The notes below the pieces were generated by a model that saw nothing but the letters and a program-made list of their open reading frames with translations, had not been told where the DNA came from and did no database searches. A stretch of DNA of 6,439 bases, taken from contig PIVH01000292.1 of the NCBI GenBank assembly GCA_003354225.1, forward strand, positions 1 to 6,439, in the 5' to 3' direction. How positions within the stretch are numbered: position 1 is the stretch's first letter; each line of letters starts with the position of its first letter. The DNA is from Globobulimina sp. Lineage: Eukaryota; Foraminifera; Rotaliida. Of the stretch, positions 1 through 6,215 are shown one piece after another. Both the position numbers and the translations under genes were made by a program.

Positions 1-712
1 TCTTCTCGAAGTCTGCTTATCGTGAAATATTAAAATATAATATAATTTAATGTTTTCTACTTTCATAATTCATACCGCCCATAGATTCAAATACCAATGG
101 TTTATATTTGTAGCTCAGGTGATTTATACTGACGCCACTACGATATCTATAATAAACTCAAGTATTCAATATAAATCAATACCATTTTATTACTAATTAC
201 GACGGACGAACCCTATAATTTGGACATAATGATTCCATCCAATCACTGATTTTAACAGTTAATATCAGCATTTTACTCAATTAATTGCCAAATCACATTG
301 CAAATATTCAATTTGATTTAATTTGATTCATTACCGATTGACAAACATATGAACAAAAACAACGTAAAATAAATAAAACGTATACAATTTCAACAAAAAT
401 AAATCTTGAATATGCATTTTATATACAATTACCATATTAACCCAAATTGCAATTAATTCTGATACAAATGCTTAGTCTCTCTGTCTCTACAAAGGCAACC
501 AACGTCAACTAAAACATAGTCACCATCTCGATCATACAACACAGTCATTACAAATAAATGCTACATTTATTTAATACAACAATATCCATTATTAATATAT
601 TATAGATATTACAAATTCAGCATAATCAAACAATGTATTACGAATCAATATAATTATTATAAATAAATCACGAATTAGCATCAATTTGGATCAATATTGC
701 AATAAACGGATA
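1..712 (-). other. AT-rich region downstream of RNase H, no gene seen
   Basis: After the ORF4 stop there are 712 bases without a frame worth calling; the longest checked ATG frame on the minus strand, at 271-197, has 24 codons. A tyrosine recombinase, expected after RNase H in DIRS-type elements, is absent. A patch at about 470-535 is noticeably less AT-rich and contains a CTCTCTGTCTCT run. AATAAA hexamers on the minus strand lie at 571-566 and 191-186. I found no inverted or direct repeat matching the other end of the window. Confidence 0.5.
566..571 (-). terminator. AATAAA poly(A)-signal-like hexamer after the RNase H frame
   Basis: The first AATAAA on the minus strand after the stop of the last frame, about 140 bases downstream. 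It could end a transcript covering the RT halves or the whole element. The motif alone is weak evidence in AT-rich DNA. Confidence 0.2.
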
Positions 713-2032
713 TTACCATTCATGTATGTTAGGAATTTCACATTTTCTCGAAAAATCTGACAAAATCCATCCATTCTTCCTACATTTTTTCCTTGCCACC
801 TTCAATAATGTTTTTATATCAAACCTTGATGCTAAGTCAGGGATTTTATTTGCTTTTGAATTGACATAATCAATATATAAATTTACCGATTGTTCCACCG
901 CAAACATACAAAGCCACCTGACCCCATCTTGTAAGAATTCATCGTCTGAGTTTTTATTAATTATAACTGCCTCAACGTGTTTATTGTCTGTCTTTAATAA
1001 TATTTTTGTATGTGCTTTTATTAAATGTCTGAATGTAAACAATCCTATGATGATTGCTAACATTTCAAAGTGTGTAATTGCAAATTCTTTGACGTATTCT
1101 GTTCTTAACGATCTATAAACGTTTGTAAATTCATTCGGCAATGGAACTGCAAACCAATTGCCTTTGTACCAACAACCGATAGCCGGACACCATCCTAATT
1201 CACGACATCCATTCGTCGCCGCATCAAAATGTATTTCGTCCTCAGGGTATATTGGATCGACTATATCAAAAATTGATGCTTTATTTATAATTCGAATATA
1301 CTTTTTCCACCACAATAAATCCAAAATTTGCCACCTCTCTAATATAATTATTACATTTTTTCTTCCATATAACTCAATGTATTCATACAATTTATCTCTT
1401 AGTCTTTTTAGAAATGCCTTTCCCGGCCATTTCAGACAAGAGAAATCCTGTAATTTCCCTATAATTGATTCATATGTTTCTAATACAACCACCTGATTTA
1501 TCAAAGCTTCATTTATTAATTCTTCAATTTTTTCTATTTTATTTTCTTTCATTTGTACCAACATTTCATTCGTATTTATGTCATAACCAATTAATTCTAA
1601 AAGATCCTCTGGTCCCTCTCTCTTCTTTTTCTTTTCAATAAAACCTGCTTTTTTAATAAAACCACAGAACCGATCAAATATATCGTCTGCGACTGCTTGG
1701 GATGGAGGAAGAAATAACATATAGTCATCCACATAATTATTGACAATTCCTTTTAATAATTGTTTACAATCCATTTTTAGGTTTATTAATCTCCCAAAAA
1801 ACTCTTCCTTTTTAAACAATAAAAGTTCTTTATTTGATAAAATATCCATTGCTCTGTGTACATTAAAGGATAATAAATGCATCCCATCAAATAATAACCT
1901 ATTCACAAATGGTAATAATTTATTCATATTATTCTCTCCCAACCACCTTTTTACGCACAAACTATCCCATTCTAATAACAGTTTATTTTTATAAATATAA
2001 TCTATATTCTTTTTATTTATTTTCTCATTCAT
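713..2032 (-). CDS. Reverse transcriptase C-terminal half (YVDD, thumb) plus DIRS-type RNase H
   Basis: The 439-residue frame starts at an ATG with A at -3. Residues 1-95 contain no RT motif but include VKRW (27-30) and LPF (40-42), echoing the start of the upstream RT half. YVDD lies at 100-103 and supplies the two motif C aspartates. It is followed by the K-x-E-G-P and IGYDINT block (138-154), the usual motif D/E region, and by the thumb segment IGKLQDF...WPGKAFLKRL (190-211). Next is a W-rich linker (LERW and LLWW, 231-242). RNase H follows with Asp270, Glu323, Asp349 and Asp399, the full D-E-D-D set, and DLASR as the C-terminal motif. The order matches DIRS-type Pol. After RNase H there are only about 35 residues, with no tyrosine recombinase or methylase. 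The protein should copy element RNA and degrade the RNA strand, but needs motifs A and B from the neighbouring frame. Confidence 0.88.
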   Translation of the reverse strand: MNEKINKKNIDYIYKNKLLLEWDSLCVKRWLGENNMNKLLPFVNRLLFDGMHLLSFNVHRAMDILSNKELLLFKKEEFFGRLINLKMDCKQLLKGIVNNYVDDYMLFLPPSQAVADDIFDRFCGFIKKAGFIEKKKKREGPEDLLELIGYDINTNEMLVQMKENKIEKIEELINEALINQVVVLETYESIIGKLQDFSCLKWPGKAFLKRLRDKLYEYIELYGRKNVIIILERWQILDLLWWKKYIRIINKASIFDIVDPIYPEDEIHFDAATNGCRELGWCPAIGCWYKGNWFAVPLPNEFTNVYRSLRTEYVKEFAITHFEMLAIIIGLFTFRHLIKAHTKILLKTDNKHVEAVIINKNSDDEFLQDGVRWLCMFAVEQSVNLYIDYVNSKANKIPDLASRFDIKTLLKVARKKCRKNGWILSDFSRKCEIPNIHEW

Positions 2033-2048
2033 TCTTTTATTAAATTTT

Positions 2049-2846
2049 TTATGAAAGAATAATATGTTCTTTTATACCTTCATTAATATCTTCTAATAAC
2101 TCTAAACCATTCAATTTTATATTAAAATATCTACAAATTAACTGCCCAACGTCTTGAGTATGTTTTGAACCAGATCTGGTTCCCCAGAAATCATAAAAAT
2201 CCGCCACCAATTTCCCATCAAATTTATATATACAATTTTCAGGTTCAGTTATTGCTAAATATAACTGCCTAAAAGCTGTCGCCAAATCTGTTTTGGCCAA
2301 TTTAAACCCTGGACCCCATATCAAATACATAATGTAACAATATTTGCAAATATCTACCAAATAAATCAATTCTATATGTGCTTTGTGGTCCGGTGTTAGC
2401 ATATTTAACGAGGGGTACTCTTCCGACCCTTTTGTACCATCTCTTATGATCCTATATTCATATATTTCCCCTGTAACTGGATCGACCACTTTCTCCCTCG
2501 TAAATAACGGAACGATACCATTTGGCTCTCCTAACCAACCCACCGCTTTTCCTATATTCATATTATGCGTCAAATCCATCGCAATCTCCATCCTGCTTTT
2601 TCTATCCATAGTCTTTTCTGAGTAAGTCTCTTGATTTAATTTTTTCTTTTCAGGATTATTAATACCTATTTTCCAACCAAACTCCAAATTATTCTTCATA
2701 ATAATACATCTAAAATGATATTTTACCTCTTCAGTATCACAACTTTCAATAAAAGGAAGAATAATTTGATACCAATACCATCTCTTTACATATAACTCTG
2801 AAACTTTATATTTTGAGTTTCTATATGCAATTCTAAATTGTTCCAT
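2049..2846 (-). CDS. Reverse transcriptase, N-terminal half (fingers and palm motifs A and B), stops before motif C
   Basis: The ATG at 2846 has A at -3 and G at +4 and gives 265 residues. The frame is open a little further up, to a stop at 2894-2892. A pre-RT segment contains VKRW (20-23) and LPF (30-32). The fingers include a PLF..E..V block (about 113-121) and the RIIRDGTKG block (132-140), equivalent to the R-x-I-x-D-L-S element of DIRS-type RTs. Motif A is KTDLATAFR (185-193), with catalytic Asp187. Motif B is WGTRSGSKHTQ (221-231), matching the usual FGLRSAP-type block. About 34 residues after motif B the frame ends in TAA without the YxDD box, thumb or RNase H. Alone it cannot be a complete polymerase, because two of the three catalytic aspartates are missing. 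They lie in the next frame, 16 bases downstream and shifted by +1. Confidence 0.85.
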   Translation of the reverse strand: MEQFRIAYRNSKYKVSELYVKRWYWYQIILPFIESCDTEEVKYHFRCIIMKNNLEFGWKIGINNPEKKKLNQETYSEKTMDRKSRMEIAMDLTHNMNIGKAVGWLGEPNGIVPLFTREKVVDPVTGEIYEYRIIRDGTKGSEEYPSLNMLTPDHKAHIELIYLVDICKYCYIMYLIWGPGFKLAKTDLATAFRQLYLAITEPENCIYKFDGKLVADFYDFWGTRSGSKHTQDVGQLICRYFNIKLNGLELLEDINEGIKEHIILS

Positions 2847-3256
2847 TATTATTTTTTCATTTGCTATATACAAATAAATGAAATATATTTTTTAATATAT
2901 ATCTATTCCACCACCACATATGTTATACTGTTTCATGTAGAATTTCGCCATAATTCTTTAAAATACATCTCGTATTTCGCAACCAGTTCAATTTTATATC
3001 TATTTTGCAACCAAACCAATTCTCTTCCTTTTTAAACTAAAACACCTTTTTAATAAAAAGTGTGACTAAACGAAGAGTGGCAAGGTAAACAAACACATTT
3101 TTTCTGTGCAACTCATTGTATTTTGAATATAAACAATACAAACGGAGTTAAAGTTTACTGCAGAAAATAAAATCATATTTTAAAACTACCCCTTTTTCTT
3201 TTTTACACAGGTAAACGTATTTAAATTATTATATCATTAATCTTATTATAAATTAA

Positions 3257-3391
3257 TCAAATATAAATAATAAATTTGCATCCTTTCATCATTATTATAT
3301 TTAATACAAAAACCAACAACATCTCAATAATAATCACAATAAATGCCAATATATTAAATATAACAGTATTTATAATAACATTTATGTCCAT
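3257..3391 (-). CDS. Possible small hydrophobic ORF, 44 codons (doubtful)
   Basis: This frame lies in the spacer between ORF2 and the RT N-half. It has an ATG with A at -3 and G at +4 and ends in TGA after 44 residues. Most of the protein is Ile, Leu, Val, Phe and Met, giving one predicted membrane-spanning stretch of about 25 residues (roughly 5-33), with a KGCK tail. Random AT-rich DNA readily produces Ile/Leu/Phe-rich short frames, and the start overlaps an AATAAA hexamer. I list it only because of the good start context and position. Confidence 0.12.
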   Translation of the reverse strand: MDINVIINTVIFNILAFIVIIIEMLLVFVLNIIMMKGCKFIIYI

Positions 3392-3397
3392 TTTATT
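3392..3397 (-). terminator. AATAAA poly(A)-signal-like hexamer after ORF2
   Basis: AATAAA on the minus strand, starting 28 bases after the TAG stop of the Gag-like frame, is a typical distance for a eukaryotic polyadenylation signal. In sequence this AT-rich the hexamer also arises often by chance, so the call is weak. Confidence 0.25.
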
Positions 3398-3424
3398 AAA
3401 TATAGGATTATTTTCAAAATATAT

Positions 3425-4675
3425 CTATGATCCACGACCTGCAAAACGTTTTGTTTGCGCATTGGGACATTCATACGCAGTGTGTTCATTCGCTAAACCA
3501 CACCTCTCGCAATAATGCGGATAGCCACATAATAAGAAATTATGCCTAAAGTTACAACGTTGTTGCCTTTCTTTCCAAAAATAGCACGCCGGGTCACCAT
3601 AATAACACTTTTTAATGAAATAATTTCCATTATTCAACTCATATAAATCTTCACCTCTCCGCTCTCTCTTTGGCCCCCTATTACGCTGTGGCGCCGACGT
3701 ATTGTTATCCCGATCATATCTGACTTTCTTCGGCGGCGAAAAATACGGAGTCCGACTATACGATGATTGAATTGATGGCGATTCTCTCTCATAATGATTC
3801 CTATCATTCTTCTCTCTCAATCTCTTTTTTAACTTTTTATTATTCCTTACCAAATTTTTATTGTGTTTTTTAATATTTTTGGGACAGTTCCTCATGAAAT
3901 GTGGTCCCTGACAGTTATAACATTTTAAACCACCAACATTATTTCCAACATTATTTCCATCATTTTTCCCCCTGTCATCCACCATATTTTTCATATTTAT
4001 ATCATTACTCTGCAGGTCCAGCCAACCATTCACATTCCCAACATACAAAACCTTACATTCATCCGGTAAGTTTTCAATCGCATACAACAACTTATCGTCC
4101 GAACTACAATATTGCTTCCATGAATGTGTGAAATCGGATGTTTTCCAACTAACTATACCATCATCCTCCATATCTCTCCATCTATTTACATAAAATGCAA
4201 TTGATGTAACTTGCCAAAATTTATTCGCCGTTACCATTTTATCATTAACCATTGTAAATAACTGCGTTTTTGCGAATATTCTCATTTCATTTATATTCCT
4301 AATGATTAAAGAATATACTTGATTATATTTCACGTCTTTCGTCGAATATGACAATATCGCATCAATCGCCCTCAACGTGATTGTACTCCATAACGTATAA
4401 AAATTTATCTTCGCATTAATAAATTTTTTCAATGCCAATTTTATATTCGCTCCCCAATTTAAATGGATCTTCCAATTTTTAACCCACATAAACTTAATCA
4501 AATAAAAGACATCGCCATATCCATAAACCAAAAAATGTATAAACTCTTTTAATGCAATTGTTAATTCAGTTTGTTTTAATAGATTAATACCATCATTTTT
4601 ATTAATTCTATCATTCAACATTTCTCCTAAACATACAAATAACATAAACATACAAACAACAAATAAAATATTCAT
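3425..4675 (-). CDS. ORF2: Gag-like nucleic-acid-binding protein with three zinc-finger motifs
   Basis: From the first ATG the protein has 416 residues. A helical region (about 20-230) is followed by a GNNV tandem repeat (about 240-248). Next comes a zinc knuckle C252, C255, H259, C264, one residue shorter than the usual CX2CX4HX4C. Residues 266-343 are very basic and disordered, rich in K, R, S and N. The tail has a CCCH-like cluster (C357, C364, C374, H378) and a second knuckle C389, C392, H398, C403 with five rather than four residues before His. A CCCH finger followed by a knuckle is typical of DIRS-type Gag tails, which suggests binding of element RNA in a particle. The start is uncertain: the first ATG (4675) has T at -3 and gives a hydrophobic N-terminus. 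The fourth ATG (4621, Met19) has G at -3 and omits it. The frame also opens at a TTG (4696), which I do not favour. Confidence 0.75.
   Translation of the reverse strand: MNILFVVCMFMLFVCLGEMLNDRINKNDGINLLKQTELTIALKEFIHFLVYGYGDVFYLIKFMWVKNWKIHLNWGANIKLALKKFINAKINFYTLWSTITLRAIDAILSYSTKDVKYNQVYSLIIRNINEMRIFAKTQLFTMVNDKMVTANKFWQVTSIAFYVNRWRDMEDDGIVSWKTSDFTHSWKQYCSSDDKLLYAIENLPDECKVLYVGNVNGWLDLQSNDINMKNMVDDRGKNDGNNVGNNVGGLKCYNCQGPHFMRNCPKNIKKHNKNLVRNNKKLKKRLREKNDRNHYERESPSIQSSYSRTPYFSPPKKVRYDRDNNTSAPQRNRGPKRERRGEDLYELNNGNYFIKKCYYGDPACYFWKERQQRCNFRHNFLLCGYPHYCERCGLANEHTAYECPNAQTKRFAGRGS
3933..3968 (-). repeat. 12-base tandem repeat inside ORF2 encoding GNNV
   Basis: Two perfect copies of a 12-base unit (3933-3944 and 3945-3956) and a degenerate third (3957-3968). 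In protein they make a flexible Gly/Asn linker just before the first zinc knuckle, so this is probably a slippage-expanded hinge. Confidence 0.7.
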
Positions 4676-4973
4676 GTACAGATTATAACCAATCAAACTA
4701 TTTTAATAAAATATGATAAATTTATTTAAAACCAATAAATATAACCACCTCTTTCAAACATATACGTACAGTCTCATATGTGGTGTAAATAAAAATTACT
4801 ATTAATAATTCTTATTGGCGTAATAACAAAGTTTATAATGTGAAACCTCTCATCATCATAACACTTAAAACAATATGACCAACAAACACAATGCACGCTT
4901 GCATTGGAAACACAGTTTTTTGATTGTCGGACAGGGAAAGCGTTTTAGTACCAAAAATTTTTAAAAATAAAAA
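4676..4973 (-). other. Spacer between ORF1 and ORF2
   Basis: About 300 bases of AT-rich sequence with stops in all minus-strand frames. It holds a TACTAAAAC string (minus strand, 4950-4942) resembling a branch-point core, a perfect seven-base-pair hairpin at 4889-4906, and an AATAAA hexamer on the minus strand at 4726-4721. It is either an intergenic spacer or most of an intron. No gene is visible in it. Confidence 0.4.
4889..4906. repeat. Perfect 7-bp hairpin with 4-base loop in the ORF1-ORF2 spacer
   Basis: CAATGCA and TGCATTG are exact reverse complements separated by CGCT. It is one of the less AT-rich spots of the spacer. Function unknown; it may be chance. Confidence 0.4.
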
Positions 4974-6215
4974 CTAAAAAATAAACAAAAGAAGGGGTAT
5001 ATGATACATACTCGTTGCAATGTGTATCATCGCATTCCGCGTATCAATTGGCGTTAAATGCGGTTTTCTTAATATATCCCACATATTACTGGTACTTTCC
5101 AGCATTAATTCATTCACCGCACCCATTGATCCTTTTGGACCAAATACCTTTTTAAGATGCTCAATATCATCCAACGATGGTTTATATTTATTATTTTTAT
5201 TACCTAATCCTCGACCATTTGCATAATTTTGTATATCGGCCATCGTATTCATTTGATATTGCTGCGCCTTACTGTCTCTAATCTTTTTTTCTAATCTATT
5301 TATATATGATTTTAACGTGTCGGCGTTATCCTGGTCGAAATCCTGACCATCCTTCAAAATATCATCAATCTCCGCTCTCGTTACCTCCTCAACATCACCT
5401 TCTTCGTTATCCGTCTTCACCTCACCACCTCCAACACTTCTAACAGCACTTCTTACTCTGGCGGGTGTTGTAGATGCCTCTTCATCGGAATCCTTAGCCT
5501 TCGGCTTCGGCACATTAAACGCTTCAAACTGCGTATTCACCCCACCTTGAAATGCCTGAAATGCTGCCGCCGCAAAACTAGACAATTCTGACTGTGTAAA
5601 TATGTTATTAATATCTGCTGGTTTTAAATTCGATGCTTTTCCTTTAAACACATCCTTCGAATTTAATCCCAACGACAGTGCTTCCATCACCTTCGAAAAA
5701 TTACGCCGTAATTCAATGATAGTCTCCACCTCTTCAGCCACCAAACCGTAGTTCTCCAACCTATTATAATCTACATCCCTAAACGTCAAATCATTGTCGT
5801 CCTCCTCTAATTTGATCGCTATTTTCTTGTAAAGAGTGTCCCACAAATCTCTCAATGTTAACAATACATTGAACTCTAAACAACTTAATACTTCTTTGAA
5901 TAATATGGTCATCAAAGTGGCCAACTTTTGTTTACGTGTTGGCTCACTTAATCTATTAATATCAAACGATGTAAATAATATTCTATATATTTCCGTAACA
6001 CATTCAAATTCCACACCAATCATCATTGTTGCATTTGCATCTGCAACGATCGCCATATTCCTATCCGCCGATTTATTAAAGGCTACGTTCCATGCGTATC
6101 CCGGAAATAGTAACAACGTCGAATTGAGCCAATCATTCAAATCTCTTATTTTTAAACCTTTCTGCATTGCCGTAGCTTTTTCTTTTGAAATGCTACCAAT
6201 TAAATTCAAAGCCAT
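4974..6215 (-). CDS. ORF1: unrecognised acidic 413-residue protein, candidate Gag/capsid-type first ORF
   Basis: I do not recognise this protein. It starts at an ATG with G at -3 and G at +4. Residues 1-235 look mostly alpha-helical and compact, with several conserved-looking tryptophans and a methionine-rich stretch near residues 54-67. Residues 236-300 form a hydrophilic, strongly acidic linker rich in D/E, with an Ala/Arg/Val patch near 250-260. Residues 298-325 could form a short amphipathic helix or coiled coil. A Gly/Asn/Lys-rich turn near 333-345 precedes a final helical segment. There is no zinc finger, protease motif or signal peptide. The last eight or so residues are abruptly hydrophobic and come from a T-rich stretch just after a GTATGT motif, so the true C-terminus may be removed by splicing. 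First position before a zinc-finger Gag-like frame suggests a structural (capsid or nucleoprotein) role, but that is inferred from position only. Confidence 0.62.
   Translation of the reverse strand: MALNLIGSISKEKATAMQKGLKIRDLNDWLNSTLLLFPGYAWNVAFNKSADRNMAIVADANATMMIGVEFECVTEIYRILFTSFDINRLSEPTRKQKLATLMTILFKEVLSCLEFNVLLTLRDLWDTLYKKIAIKLEEDDNDLTFRDVDYNRLENYGLVAEEVETIIELRRNFSKVMEALSLGLNSKDVFKGKASNLKPADINNIFTQSELSSFAAAAFQAFQGGVNTQFEAFNVPKPKAKDSDEEASTTPARVRSAVRSVGGGEVKTDNEEGDVEEVTRAEIDDILKDGQDFDQDNADTLKSYINRLEKKIRDSKAQQYQMNTMADIQNYANGRGLGNKNNKYKPSLDDIEHLKKVFGPKGSMGAVNELMLESTSNMWDILRKPHLTPIDTRNAMIHIATSMYHIPLLLFIF
5001..5030. repeat. 8-bp inverted repeat at the 3' end of ORF1
   Basis: ATGATACA (5001-5008) and TGTATCAT (5023-5030) are exact reverse complements with a 14-base loop. 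The loop and left arm contain the candidate GTATGT splice donor, so folding could hide or expose it. The regulatory meaning is inference. Confidence 0.35.

Larger units (their letters stand above)
2847..3424 (-). other. Spacer between ORF2 and the RT N-half
   Basis: About 580 bases, very AT-rich. Minus-strand frames are short apart from the doubtful 44-codon frame noted separately. An AATAAA lies 28 bases after the ORF2 stop. I see no RNA gene, repeat array or conserved domain here. Possible explanations are a 3' end of one transcript plus the promoter of the next, or an intron. Confidence 0.4.
2864..3438 (-). other. Weaker candidate intron joining ORF2 to the RT N-half in phase
   Basis: On the minus strand GCAG|GTCGTG near the end of ORF2 (donor at 3438) and a T-rich stretch ending in TATATAG (acceptor at 2864) bracket the 575-base spacer. 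The phases agree, so the RT frame would be entered nine residues or so before its first ATG. The donor is non-optimal beyond GT and no clear branch site was found, so this is a weak call. Confidence 0.18.
4627..5011 (-). other. Candidate spliceosomal intron joining ORF1 to ORF2 in phase
   Basis: On the minus strand a GTATGT donor-like hexamer lies at 5011-5006, inside the last codons of ORF1. A T-rich tract ending in TTTAG reaches 4627, just before the Met codon at 4621 in ORF2. Removing the 385 bases would leave one exon base of a codon before and two after, so the reading frame continues from ORF1 into ORF2. This would also explain why the apparent ORF1 tail and ORF2 head are both hydrophobic: they would be translated T-rich intron. 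Seen: motifs, spacing and phase. Inferred: actual splicing. In-phase joining alone has a one-in-three chance. Confidence 0.33.
713..6215 (-). mobile_element. Internal coding region of a DIRS-like (tyrosine-recombinase class) retroelement, ends not defined
   Basis: Four long frames in one direction encode, in order, an unrecognised acidic protein, a zinc-finger Gag-like protein, an RT N-terminal half, and an RT C-terminal half with RNase H. The family call rests mainly on the last frame: YVDD, then a GK-rich thumb segment with a basic LKRL stretch, then a WW-containing linker, then a D-E-D-D RNase H ending in a D-x-x-SR motif. That order is typical of DIRS-type Pol. The second frame ends in CCCH and CCHC fingers like DIRS-type Gag. 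I see no terminal repeat pair, protease, integrase, tyrosine recombinase or methylase. The true ends of the element are therefore unknown, and it may extend past either edge of the window. Confidence 0.72.

Noticed and set aside
1158-1496. Plus-strand frame of 112 codons, and similar plus-strand frames at 1740-1994, 2383-2625, 3901-4131, 5020-5226 and 5836-6270
   Set aside because: They lie mostly opposite the minus-strand genes, show no domain or motif, and are rich in Ser, Ile, Phe and Asn as expected for the antisense of Lys/Glu/Asn-rich AT-biased genes.
2033-2048. AAAAAATTT as a -1 slippery heptamer between the RT halves
   Set aside because: It lies after the TAA of the first half, where the ribosome would already have terminated, and the needed shift is +1 rather than -1.
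1740-2078. An intron removing the whole extra segment between motif B and YVDD
   Set aside because: No pyrimidine-rich acceptor stands just before YVDD, and the segment is open for about 95 codons in AT-rich DNA, which suggests it is coding.
713-2846. Group II intron, retron or LINE reverse transcriptase
   Set aside because: The RT is followed by the DIRS-type thumb and linker and a D-E-D-D RNase H, with Gag-like zinc fingers upstream. No maturase, HNH, endonuclease domain or ribozyme fold was seen.
2847-2873. TTG at 2873 (and TTG at 4696 for ORF2) as translation starts
   Set aside because: The window looks eukaryotic and an ATG follows soon in each case. For the RT half the ATG at 2846 has a strong context. 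Upstream residues may still be translated if the frame is entered by splicing.
4170-4190. A YVNRW string in ORF2 resembling the VKRW of the two RT halves
   Set aside because: It stands alone without the flanking NEKI, YxN or LPF signposts and lies mid-protein, so it is taken as chance.
4621-4675. N-terminal membrane segment or signal peptide on the Gag-like protein
   Set aside because: The hydrophobic residues come from a T-rich tract ending in TTTAG, the first ATG has a poor context, and a later ATG avoids the segment. It is more likely noncoding or a splice-acceptor tract.
2912-4785. CACCACATATG at 2912-2922 and its reverse complement at 4775-4785, both in leaders of adjacent frames
   Set aside because: Eleven-base matches are expected several times by chance in a window of this size, and the two sites have opposite orientation relative to their genes.
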